DNA of 64,000 nt from Dipetalonema caudispina (Eukaryota; Nematoda; Chromadorea; Rhabditida; Onchocercidae). Shown here piece by piece: positions 48,928 to 60,380 of this stretch. Below the pieces are notes generated by a model. The model did not search any database and was not told the DNA's origin. It saw only the letters and a program-made list of their open reading frames with translations. How positions within the stretch are numbered: position 1 is the first letter of the stretch; the number at the start of each line of letters is the position of its first letter. Both the position numbers and the translations under genes were made by a program. The stretch lies in NCBI GenBank assembly GCA_013365325.1, contig JABVXV010000344.1, forward strand, positions 1-64,000, written 5' to 3'.

Positions 48928-51752
48928 ATGGATTTACTATCGCAATTAGTTGGAACATCAACCTGTAAACAACCATCGGATGAAACTGATCAAGAAGAGA
49001 TCGGTTTAATTGCTGCTCCTGCTGTTGGCTTAAACAAAGGAGAAGGATTAAAAATGATGGAATCAGATGTCAACAGAATCGATGGTAACATAGCGAAACC
49101 AAATGCAGTTTGCAAGACGGAAGAGCCGAATTTGGAGAACGGTGATTATTCACCCAAATTTGGAATTGTGGAAAGCTTCATGTTGAAGGTTTTTCTTCTG
49201 CATTCTTTTTAAAAAATTGAAATTGGATTCGAGGCTGGCAAAAAGAAGATTGCCAGGAAATCCTAAAATATGTTGTTGGGTAAAGGATGTTAGCAGAATG
49301 ATGAAGATAGTTGAAAATATGATCATTCTTCAGTACGGCTCTTTCATAATTATCTTTCTTCATCCGGAAAAAAACATCTATACTTCAGATGGCACCAGAT
49401 TCAGGCGTTCAAATTTTTCGTTCAAAAAAGGGTTTCGAAAAATTGGCATACGAAGGATTCCTGTATAATTTGGATAAGCGTCATCAGAAGTATGTGTTAT
49501 GGCGATGTGAAATGAGCAAAAAACCGGGATACAAATGTAGTGGTCGAGTCCGGATGACCGAAGATACCCTCGATGTAAAGTTCAACGTTCTCATCAACAT
49601 TCTTCCATTCAAACGACTGGGTTTGAAACCATTTATATTCTAGAGTTGTGCGACCTCTCACTGAACATATATATGTGTTCGACATCGATAACATTTCAAA
49701 ATCAGGAATTACAATTCTAAACTATCTTCCTTTATTTTTTTTTTTTTCTTTCTTGACTTTGAATTATAATAGCTTAGTGATTCAAATGTTGTTAATGATG
49801 AAGTAAATCAAATAGATATTAAACTTAAACCCTTCAGAAATCTAACATTTATGAGGTAGATCAAAACTGAAAGCAGACAGATAATCTAACTCACAAATTA
49901 CTTGATTCCAGTATCATACATCTCGATATCTCAGTAATATTGCAGTGGAAACCTAAAAAATTTAGGAGGGATCCATTTAGTTATCTTAGCGTGTTGTGGA
50001 AATTATGACGTCGGGATTAGGTAAACCTAAACCACGCTGTGGTTTTTTATATGAAATTTGGTAATGACCCCTGCTTGTTAGCGCCATAAGAACTTATTTT
50101 TAGATGTACAGCGCACATTCTCATCCACCAAATCCATTGAAAGTTGTCGCAGATATACTCAAGGCACGGCTATATGCGGCTGCCGAAGACCCAACGAATA
50201 GTTCAAAATTTTTATATCATGAAGCTGTTCATCTGGCATCATTTGCTGGTTCTTCAGGTAAAAAAAGGATTCCAAGCAATAAAGAAACTTATGAAATATT
50301 CAAATATACTAAACAAAAGGTGCTTAGCTGGCATGTTTCATTTTTATTTTCACTGGTTGAGAATAAAATTATTAATGCTAACCGAGCGATAGTACACTCC
50401 CTTAGTGGATAAAGTGCTGGATAGGACGGAAAAATAATTTCTTGAAACAACTCACAGTGCTATCTGTTTACTTGTCAAGCTGATTTTCTTAAACCCTTAC
50501 AGTTTGGTAAGTTATATTTCTGCTTTCACTTGTCCATTTTATAAAACCATTTTTGGATCCGTTTCTTTTCGAAGAACACGAACTGATGCAATTACATTCA
50601 ACATAGATACATATTGACTTATTCTTTGAACATTATTACCTTTATTTATTAGGCATTCTTTTATTTTCCGGATTCTACGACATATATCATTAACTAGCCT
50701 GATTTGACACCAAACCATTTTGTTTAGCAGCCGGTTACTTTGCTGATCTCCTTGACATGTCGAGGTTATAGGTCTACCGAAACTTGGTTCAATGCAACGG
50801 GTGATCAGCCGGAAACGACGTCACACCCAGAAATTACTAGAAGAAAGTCTAAATCCTACTTCATCGGGCTATGATTCAAACAGCGTTGCCTCGACATCAG
50901 CATCGAGTGATGGGAATTGCTCCATTAGTGATCTTTTACAAACCGCCGAACGATTACAGTTCCTTTTCACTCCCTCAGGAGGTAAAACTTGTGATCTGTG
51001 TCATTTCAGTATCATCAGCATTGTCCTGGTATGCCGTGCAAGATAATATGACAGACCTGGGAACGAGTAGTAATGGCCTTTCTGAAGGAATTTTAACTAT
51101 GATAGTCTATTTAATTTAGCGATAAGTGATCACCTGATCTTGATTGGTCAACACTGTCGTTTTGGCATATTTGAAATATCTGAGGGAAACTCTCCATCAC
51201 ATTTCAGACACCCGATTTGTTTTTCCGCATTTACATTTCCATCAGATAGCTGAAAGTTGACGTATTTTTGAAGGATTCAAAGAAATTGGACTCAAAAAAG
51301 CTAAAGATATGAGTACTGATGATGATATTGACGAATCGAGTAATATGAAAAAATCAAGACCAAGTATGGATGAAGATGGGAAACTTGAGCTCTCGGTGTT
51401 GCAGTCGCTTTTTGCTGATGCAGGCATATCCGAAGAAAAAACGGAATGTCCTTTTAAGTCTTCGGTTAATCATTTCCATATATTGTTTCAAATATTTTTG
51501 TTAATAAATAAATGTGAGTAGATTTCATCAAAGCTACTACTCTCTTTTATCACTCCTTTACTTCTCAGATGTTTTTTACGAGTTAAATTTGTTGCACTTA
51601 TTCTTGAGATTATGCGATGTTTTTTTTTCCTTCCTTTTTTTAAATTATCCGCTTCCTGACAAATTTTCATTGATTCAGAACGCTTTCTATATCAGAGTTT
51701 TGATTCTGAGGACAAAAGAATGGGCCGCTTTGATTACCCATATCGGCCTTAA
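48928..51752 (+). CDS. FLYWCH zinc-finger protein (probable transcription factor)
   Basis: Best model has six exons: 48928-49188, 49389-49574, 50104-50257, 50772-50981, 51274-51464, 51696-51752; 352 residues. The FLYWCH zinc-finger spans exons 2-3: GFLYNL (Phe111-Tyr113), LWRC (Trp125, Cys127), YKC (Cys137), then AHSH (His154, His156), giving the C-x9-C...H-x-H zinc set. In nematodes this family includes FLH-1/2/3 and PEB-1, DNA-binding regulators; FLH proteins repress microRNA genes. The rest is acidic or Ser/Thr-rich and disordered, with a basic SRKRRH patch after the finger. Exons 1-4 are well supported. The 5' edge of exon 5 (tttttgaag acceptor) is weak. Alternatives: exon 4 reading on to a stop at 51046, or splicing out 28 nt (50982-51009) to a stop at 51119, with 51309 starting a separate small acidic protein. 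The last exon precedes the kynureninase ATG by about 220 bases. Confidence 0.78.
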
Positions 51753-51960
51753 GGCAACATGTCATTGCTTTTTGTTACAATTTACATTGTTGAAAACCTG
51801 TTTGAGTTAAGAGAACATGCGTTGCGATCGTTACTTTTGCTCTACCAGTTTGTATCAAATGGATGGGTCTGTTTGATGTACACTTCTCGAACAATCATGA
51901 GATTTGTATCAGAAATTTTTTGCAACTTTTTTTCCTCAAAAACTTTATTTTTGATATTTC

Positions 51961-51963
51961 TAG
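51961..51963 (+). other. Splice acceptor 12 nt upstream of the kynureninase start codon
   Basis: A tatttctag acceptor is followed by only 12 bases of leader and then ATG 51976. That is the arrangement expected for a spliced-leader trans-splice site. With the short distance from the upstream FLYWCH gene it suggests a downstream operon gene; a cis-spliced 5' untranslated exon is the alternative. Confidence 0.45.
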
Positions 51964-51975
51964 AGAAGTAAGCGA

Positions 51976-54900
51976 ATGGAAATCCAGATTCATTTACAAC
52001 GTGTTGCTCAAGATATCGGCATATCAGATCTTACTTCATTCGACCTTGCAGAAGCATTGGATGATGCAGATCCACTGAAATTTTTACGCAATGAATTTGC
52101 TTATCCGAAAATGAGAACTTTACCGCATGGTGAGTCGTTTCATTGAAATATTTCAAACTCCGCAATTTTGAATGAGATGAAAAGTTCTACAGCTATAAGC
52201 TTATATATTTTGGATTTCCAGAAGTTTATCAACTGAATTTCAAAAATGATTGTCATGTATTTTGTAGAGCCGTTCTTCGGAAAAATTGAACAGATCGATA
52301 GCAGAAATTAAAGAGTTAAAAGTAAATAAACGTTATTATCACAATTTTATAAGAAGTTCTGTTTCCTATGAAATACACAGAGCTGTCCTAGTTCGATTGT
52401 CTTCATAACACTAGTAATGGTCAATCGTATCTTTTTTTTCAGTTGACTTATTATTAGTGAATGCTAACGATGATGCCATTTATATGTGCGGTAATTCGTT
52501 AGGATTAATGCCGAAAGGTACGAAACGTCTTATGGATGAGCAGTTTGAGAAGTGGGCTAACATGTGAGTATTATATGTCATGATAATTCCATGTTGATCA
52601 GATGTCTAAGTCCAAATTTAACGAAAGCTAAAAAAATGGTTTCCTCATAAAATTTTTTTCAAAAAATTAGGCATTAGTATGAAATCTTATTGCTTCATTT
52701 AATTTCCTCTTCTTATATGATGATTTAATTTTAGGGGTGTTTTTGGGCATTTACAAGAACCATTGGCATGGGCGCAAAGCGATGAAGCTGTATTGGACAG
52801 TATTGCCGAGTTGGTTGGAGCTCAACGAACAGAAGTAGCCTTGATGAATAGTTTAACTGTTAATTTGCATATTTTGTTGGTGAGTGGTAATTTGGATAAA
52901 ATTAAAGGAAAATCGGTAGCTCAATATTATCTGTAGTTGTGAATTCATTTGTAGCTCAAGTTTTTTTATTTTTCCTACTATTGTCTCTAAGGATGCAGCT
53001 CCAAATTTTTTTCCTCCTTGATATAATGATATTCTAGAGACTTTTCGTTGCAGGCAGCTTTTTATAAACCTACTCCGAAACGGCATAAAATCTTTATGGA
53101 ATCAAAAGCATTCCCCTCGGATCATTACGCAGTTGAGTCGCAAATTCGTTTAAAAGGATTTACTGTTGAAGAAAGTTTAGTCTGTATGCAACCGCGAGTC
53201 GTAAGTTTTTTATAAGTTTAGGTATTGAAGAATTGATATAAACTCTTAAATTTCTTTGAATTTTGGATATTTTCATCATATCTGAAGTCTAGATACGAAA
53301 GGTAGACTAAGCTGAATATGCTCCGACTTTCATTTAGCTTTCCCAGTCCAAATACCCTTGCAAATGATATGTGTTTAGTTACAGAATCCATCTTATATTA
53401 TTACTGTTTGCTTAATTCCAAAATATTCATAAAAATTTTGTTTATCGTTCTGTAGGGTGATGACTGTATTCGAAACGAAGATATTATAGCATTAATTGAA
53501 GAACAAGGTGATACGATAGCGATAATTTGGTTTAGTGCAATTCATTATTATACCGGTCAGCTCTTTGATGTGAGGAAAATAACAAAGGCTGGGCATGATA
53601 AGGCAGGTGTTTCAAGCCTTTTTTTTTCCACTCTATCTCATATCATCGACAGCTTCCAATTTATGGCGAATTTATACTGCTTAACTGACGTCTATCATGA
53701 AATTATTCTATTATACTTATTATTCATTGTAGTACTATTGGATAAATTAGCTGAATCCGATTTCTATCCCTCTCTTTCCAGGGATGCCTCGTTGGTTGGA
53801 ATTTAGCGCATGCGTTTGCAAATGTTCCGTTATCACTACATGAATGGGATGTTGATTTTGCCTGCTGGTGTACCTATAAATACAGTTGTTCTGGTGCTGG
53901 TGGTATTGGTGGCTTTTTTGTACACAAACGTTTTGAAAGTGATAGACGTGAAAGGATGGCTGGTTGGTGGGGACATAAAAAAGAGACGCGTTTCATCATG
54001 GATAATCGTTAGTTTTATTTATTCTTCTTCCGTTCAGATCTTGTTTTACTGGTCTTTATAGAGTAAGGTATTCTCGGTTCATTTAAAATTCCCAAGATAT
54101 ATATCGCATATGATATTTCGACTATCTGCAACTATTAACATCCCTATGTTGCCACCACCAAAACCATCCGAATTTCAGACAGTGCGCTTGATGGACTGTA
54201 TGCTGACTGGACATACTATGATTAGATAAAGGTGAAAGTTCTTTCCATCAAAATTTCAATGGATTTCTCAGCCTGAAATAGTGGTAGGTTGGCGGTAGAA
54301 CTAAGCAAAAATTTTGTTTCCAGAATTGGATTTGGACAGTGGTGCAGCAGGTTATCGGATCAGTAATCCACCAATGATGCTCATGATTCCATTGATTGCT
54401 TTTTTAGAGGTAATATTGCTTTCATTAATTTCACAATACAGCTTATCAATTTTTTTATTTTTTAAGTTAGAAGGAAATTCAGTTAGATGATAAGCTATTA
54501 GTAATGCAATCTCAAATATTGTTCTGATGTTTTATATAGAACCAAAACTAATACTTTTTCAGATCCGAAGCGACTCCATATTAAACATAAACTTCATTTG
54601 CTAGCAATATACTGACTGAAAGTTAGATGACGAAACTTAGATACTTGAGTCAACAAAAAAAAAGTTTAAGCTTACATTTATTTTGTAGGTACTTTCGAAA
54701 ACAACAATGCAAGATTTACGAACAAAATCCATGTTACTTACCGGTTATTTGGAATACCTCATCAATCATTTCCTCAGTCCATCTTCTTTGAATCGGAGGA
54801 CTAAAAAGGTTAACTTTTCATGTTGTGAAGTAAATGAATGTTTGTGCGTCTTTTATTGAAGTCATCCGAATGTTTTTCTTTTCTTTTTTTTTGTACAGAT

Positions 54901-55425
54901 CATTTCTGATTTTTGAATCAATGCCGTGAATCATCCAGTTTTCAAAACTGTGTAAAAAGATCCTGGCCTTGAATATTGGTAGAAATGATTGTATCTTCAA
55001 CTCGATAAATCATTTTCTTTTCTATCCCTCACTTCATCATTTCAGATAATGTGTACAATCATGACGCCCTCTGATCCTGAACAACGTGGATGTCAGCTTT
55101 CGCTGAAATTTAATATTGATATATCACTTGTGTATGAAGAATTAATTAGAAGAGGCGTAGCGGTATGTTTAGTATTAATTATATATCTAGTTGAAGAGAA
55201 AAATTTTCTTCATGGATATTCATTCGCAGTTTTTCTAAATATGAAAGATGGTCCGTTTCTCGCAAAATGGTCCAGAGATTTTCTATTTTCTAGGTTGATA
55301 AACGATATCCTGATGTGATACGTGTTACACCAGTACATTTATATAATAGTTATACTGATGTGCACCGCTTCATGCGAGCATTGTTGGACTCACTGATTGT
55401 TGTCGAAGGCGATCGTGAGAAATAA
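51976..55425 (+). CDS. Kynureninase (PLP-dependent, tryptophan catabolism)
   Basis: Ten exons: 51976-52129, 52443-52563, 52735-52879, 53054-53200, 53456-53602, 53782-54007, 54324-54409, 54689-54808, 55046-55162, 55294-55425; 464 residues, against 465 in the human enzyme. It cleaves kynurenine or 3-hydroxykynurenine to (hydroxy)anthranilate and alanine in the cytosol; the C. elegans counterpart is FLU-2. Conserved blocks: [53 protein letters not shown] with the PLP Schiff-base Lys271, [22 protein letters not shown]. The residue before LAHA is Asn245 (codon AAT) where other kynureninases have Asp contacting the PLP ring nitrogen (human Asp250); other PLP ligands visible are intact. Intron 5 has a GC donor (AAG|gcaggt at 53603); using the neighbouring gt would shift the frame. 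It follows the FLYWCH gene closely on the same strand. Confidence 0.97.
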
Positions 55426-56965
55426 TTATGACTCGAACTTCTCCTTGTACCGGGAAAAATATGAGGATTATATTTCGCTATTCAGCTAAAAATCTCTTTT
55501 ATGTAGCATTAATACGAGAAAAAATGTGCAGTTCTTTTATATAGCTTTTGATAAAAGTTATCAGCATTTGTTAACGAAAATTCGGAAGCAAAAAGTTATA
55601 ACTTTACAATTCATGCAAAGTTGTGTCAAAGCTCTATTAACACTTGGATCAGCGGCAGTTTTAAGACTTTTCTCATCTAACAGTTAGAATATTTAGTTAG
55701 TTAATTTTCACGAAATGATGGAAAAATTTCTGCAGTAATGTGGATTAGATTAGAAAAATTAGAATTTTTAATGGGTCATTATCAAATGAATAACTAGATG
55801 CCTCAGATCACTTATTTTATCCGTTATCAGAGATATCTATTCGCTTGTACAGCAAAGAATCCACTTTAAGGGTTATACATTAATCAGGCACACTAGCTAC
55901 TTTTAATTGGTTGCAGTAATTATGTGAGGATTTTTCAAATGATTGGAAAGGCCATAATGGTTATACCCGAAAATGTGGTCGTGAATAACAGGTGTCAGAC
56001 AGTAAATTGATAAGTAGATATCATTTAAAAGAAGTAGATATCTAGAAATGAAGAAAAAAAGATTTGTCTAGACGCGGTAATGCATTTTAAAATTGGATGA
56101 AGCATAGAAATTTACAAATTCTTTCGATAAGAAGAGGATAACAAGTTATGCAAAACACACATAATTCCAAATTATCATGTTATGTTCCACAGTTTATTAG
56201 CAGTTCTAGGAACTAACTGTAGATTGACCTTTGAAAGTATCTTAGCCGAAGTTCAAATATGTCAGGTAGTTCTTGATTTCCATCTAACCCTTGTCTGCAA
56301 CTTTTCCTATGGGGTAGTTTTGCTTTTTGCATTCAAAGACAACATGATGCATTAACTTCCATTAATTTTATATACCGGAAGCAAATATTAGAATGGAACT
56401 GATATGAGTTGTAAGTTTCATAGGGATTACTACAAACTGGCATTAGACCTGAAATTCATCCATGTTAATTGCATCGAAATCTTGCAATCAATAGTAAAAA
56501 ATGAACAAATTTTTTAAATTTAAATCTATTGGTAAAATCAAATATATTTGATTTTTTATGAAAAGCAATCGTTTTCATGTATATTGCAATTATTCCTTTG
56601 TATAAATCACAAATGTTTTAAATAATTTGACAGTTCTTTGCGAGAGAATTCTTACTTTTTTATTATTGGCAAGAAGAATTGAATAATAAGGTGTATTGAA
56701 AGTGTAGTAAAATCAACTTTTCTGATGTAAATGTAATTTCAATTAGTTTGTTGCTCGCATACCAATTCTAACTAACATCTTCTTGCTTGTTTCTATCAAA
56801 TAATTTCCTTCTTATTTTTAAGCTTGAAATTCTCTGTCTATTATAAAAATCATTCCTGCAATTTAATTCCATGACAGAAAATATGTGCTTTTCCTTATAA
56901 AAATGGATGCCTGAAGAAAACACAATTTCCTTTTTTTTTAGAGGGGGACAAAATATGGTATTGCC

Positions 56966-57235
56966 CGGAAAAAAAAGGTAGAAGTTTTATGAAGTGGAAA
57001 ATTACTGAAGAAAATAACATGAAAAATTTTCCAATTAAAGCTTTTTGGTTGTTTCGGATAAAACTGGAATCAGATTTTATATGTTTCGTTTCAAGAAAAT
57101 GCAAATTTTTTTCAAACAAATTTGCCTGAAAAAAAAAAGGCGCAGATTTCATGAAATGAAAAATTACTGAAGAAAATAAAATATTACTTGCAGAAAGGAC
57201 AATTTTCGAGTTAAAGCTTTTTTGGTTGCTTCTGG
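56966..57235. repeat. Diverged tandem duplication, about 150-bp period
   Basis: Two segments share the order: a run of A plus GG, then agattt/agtttt-atgaa, aaaattactgaagaaaata, an aattttcc/ttcgag-ttaaagc block and ttttttggttg. The first copy is near 56966-57058 and the second near 57122-57235. They are clearly related but have many substitutions and indels. Confidence 0.7.
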
Positions 57236-57802
57236 AAAAAGACATTAAAATCAGTAAGCGATGAAACTGAAAACGGAGTGTGTGCTGTTCATTGGAGCGT
57301 TATTGTCTGGAATTTCCATATAAATAATTCACTGAATTACTATAGAGCAAAAAGCTTGGAGAGAACAGCGTCAAATTCTAAACAGTTCTGAAAACCCGAT
57401 CTATCTTACTTGCTTATGAGATTTTCAAAAGTCTAAAAAAATTTTAGTTCCAAATCTTAAGTTTAAAATCTCATTCCTTTTTTCACTCTTTAAAACGTAA
57501 CAAAGTTCCCCCATACCTTTCATCTCACTCTTCATACACTATCGATACGTTTTAACAAACAAATCAAACTAATCATGCTGAGAATCGATCGGCTTAACGA
57601 TTCATGAATCACTCGATTATGCGTATGAACGTGTCCCGTTTATCCAGTTCATAAATTGACACAGTGTTATGTAATCACACATTTAAATTCTTATACGTAA
57701 TGTTCACGTGTCTTTATATACGCTTTAAATTTTGTTACATTGCATGTTCGATATCAAATGTTAGTAACTTATGAACATGTGTTCCTTTTTTTTCTCTCAC
57801 TT

Positions 57803-57828
57803 TCTCTCTCTCTCTCTCTCTCTCTCCT
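57803..57828. repeat. (CT)n microsatellite
   Basis: About twelve CT units inside a longer pyrimidine tract, in the gene-poor region downstream of kynureninase. Confidence 0.9.
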
Positions 57829-60300
57829 CAAGAAAAAAATCAGAATCTTTGCTTGGAATTTTTTATTTTAATTTGTTTCGTTCTACTCTTTTTTCCTCAT
57901 AAAAATATCTTCTTGTATTATTTGATAGAAAACTTTTGGATATTTTGACAAGAAAATAATTATGTTCAAGAAGATTTACCCAAATCATTGCTTCCTTTCT
58001 CTTTTTATACAAATGAGAAATTGATACATGCATCTATCTGATGGTTTGTAACGAAGAATTGTTAGTTGGTTGGTGCTGCTACGAATCATCAATCAATTTG
58101 ATAATTTAAAAAAAGGAGAAAAGCGAAGAAGAGCATTTCCAGCATATAACATTTGGTTATCCAATAGTTTTTAAAGGTTTAATTCTTCTTCTTTATTCCT
58201 TTCCTATATTTTTTTAATTGTTTTTGCAGCCAGCATTTTATGAAATATATTAATCAAATGATATCACTCACTGCAAATGATTTATATCTTGATGGGGTGC
58301 AAATGAAGTTTATTTGCTTCAATTTCCAAACAAATTTTAATTATCCCTATTTCGATTAAATATATCTTACTTTTAAACTAATATTTGCAAAAGCTTCTTT
58401 CAACTTCTCAATTTAAGCCGGTAATAAGCCTACATGCAACAAATGTTTCATCTCAGAAATTTCAATATTAAGCATTACTAGCATTGTTAATTGGTTATTG
58501 TTTAACAATTGCCGGAGTGCTAAAATTATCCGAACTTTCTATTTCCTGGAAGAGGTGTTCGCTAATTTTTTTAGGGACCTTTGCGCACTGTCCGTTGTTT
58601 AGACACTTTTATCAAACCAATTGTCGGTGACACGCCACTTGAACTTTTTTTTTTGATTGGATTTTTCTGAAAATAACCTTTTCACCTTCAATTAACTTGG
58701 GTTTCTTTTTTCAAAATCCTTTTTTTCTGATTTGCTGCTCATTTCTGCATAAACTCTTATTGTTTATGATGATGATAATGGTTAAGAAGGGATAATAGTT
58801 GTTTAAATTATCTTACTTAACTTGTTAAAATGTTTTAATATTGTTCATCATGCAGTTGTCAGACTCAGATTCAAATGACCTGCAAGGGGATAATACATGA
58901 TTTAACGCATATGTTGCATGATTCTAGGATTACAATTCAGAATTGAGAGTGTCGCCATATCCTGAACTCTGACCCTCTAAACTTTTTAATCATAATTCTC
59001 TTGTCACTATGCTTCGATGAGATTCTAATGACAGCTATTCCCTTTAAAGTTAACTTTAAGTCATCTTGTTGAATGCTCAAACATTGTTGCAAATTCTTAA
59101 ATAAACGGAAGGAATAAATTTAAAAAATAAAAAGACAGAAATTTCGTAATTTCTGAACAGGAAAACATTAAATACCTACTTTTATATTTTGTCTTTCCAA
59201 AAGTGTTTCCTTTTTACAACTTATTTTAGTCTGTTGTTAAGAATGAAAACAGATTTGTTATCATGTTGAACTATCAAATGGGCCTAAGCAACACTTCAGG
59301 TCATATTATCTAACATCAGAAAATATCGATAAAGCTCAAAGAAGGCCTGAATACTTATCATTAGGATGCTGGCCGAATATAACTGTTTGCAAATATTAGC
59401 ATGTTGAAAGAGACTCGTGAATTATCCAGTCCGAGCCCTAAATACGAAATAGATTGTCGACGATTTATTTCGATTGGCAGATGGAAATGTGTGAAATTTC
59501 AATTTAATAGAAAAGTAGGAAACCTTACGTAATGATTTGGAATGAACCATGCTAGATGAGAAATATATGTATTTCCAACGATTAGATTGTATTCAATATT
59601 TATAAAATGCCAAGAAATTCATAAAAATGTCGAGACAATTTATTATATTCCTGTTAGATGAAAAAAACAGAAAATTGCAAGGATGATCCGGATGTTGACA
59701 CTGTCAAATGCAGGAAAGGAAGGAAAACGGATTCTATCTTTTTCTTCTTTCAATTATTCCAGTTATTTGTCGGCAAAAAACTCCCTTCCTAAACAAAAGA
59801 AGGGATATGGTAGTGGAAGGAATAAAAGATTGAAACTTCTTGTTTCATTCTCATTTTAATATATCACATTTCTTATACAATTCCAATTTAGCAACAAGAC
59901 TACCAAAATAAGAATGAAATAAAGAATAAATAAAGTGATGAAAGTTTTCAGCTTTCTTTACAAAATACTTTTGTTACATGTGCCATTTGACAGTTCTTTT
60001 TTTCATCTTTTTCTTAAGTATTAACTCCTCTTTTTTTAAGTTTTAAGATATTCCTGAATGATTATTGTTATTTGAAGCCAACATGATTGTTTTTTTTTTC
60101 CCATTTCATATTTTTGTACTTCTCTTCTTGCATGACTTTCCATGCATTGCTTAATAATAAGGGTAATTAGGAAATATAGGTCAAACAAAAATGTTCGTTT
60201 TGTGATATTTAAATTGAGAAATCGCTGAATAGAAATTTAATAAAGGTTCATTTGTTATTGCCTTTAAATGTTAAAGTAGATCTGAACTACCTGTTTCCTG

Positions 60301-60380
60301 ATGATCATGCTAATGATGATAGCGGTGCGATGTGCTGTTACCGGACAGGATAAGTATCAACCACCTGAAGGAGGATCACG
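60301..60380 (+). CDS. Candidate first exon of a secreted or membrane protein (partial)
   Basis: ATG 60301 opens a short frame starting MIMLMMIAVRCAVTGQ, which looks like a signal peptide, followed by a polar KYQPPEGGS segment and a gtacca donor at 60381; without splicing a stop follows within seven codons. Base composition is richer in G and C than the surroundings. No partner exon was found before the window end, so this may be the 5' end of a gene continuing beyond 64000 or simply chance. Confidence 0.3.

Noticed and set aside
50028..50045. Small perfect hairpin AAACCACGCTGTGGTTT in a FLYWCH intron
   Set aside because: A seven-pair stem with a three-base loop is short enough to occur by chance and has no context suggesting a function.
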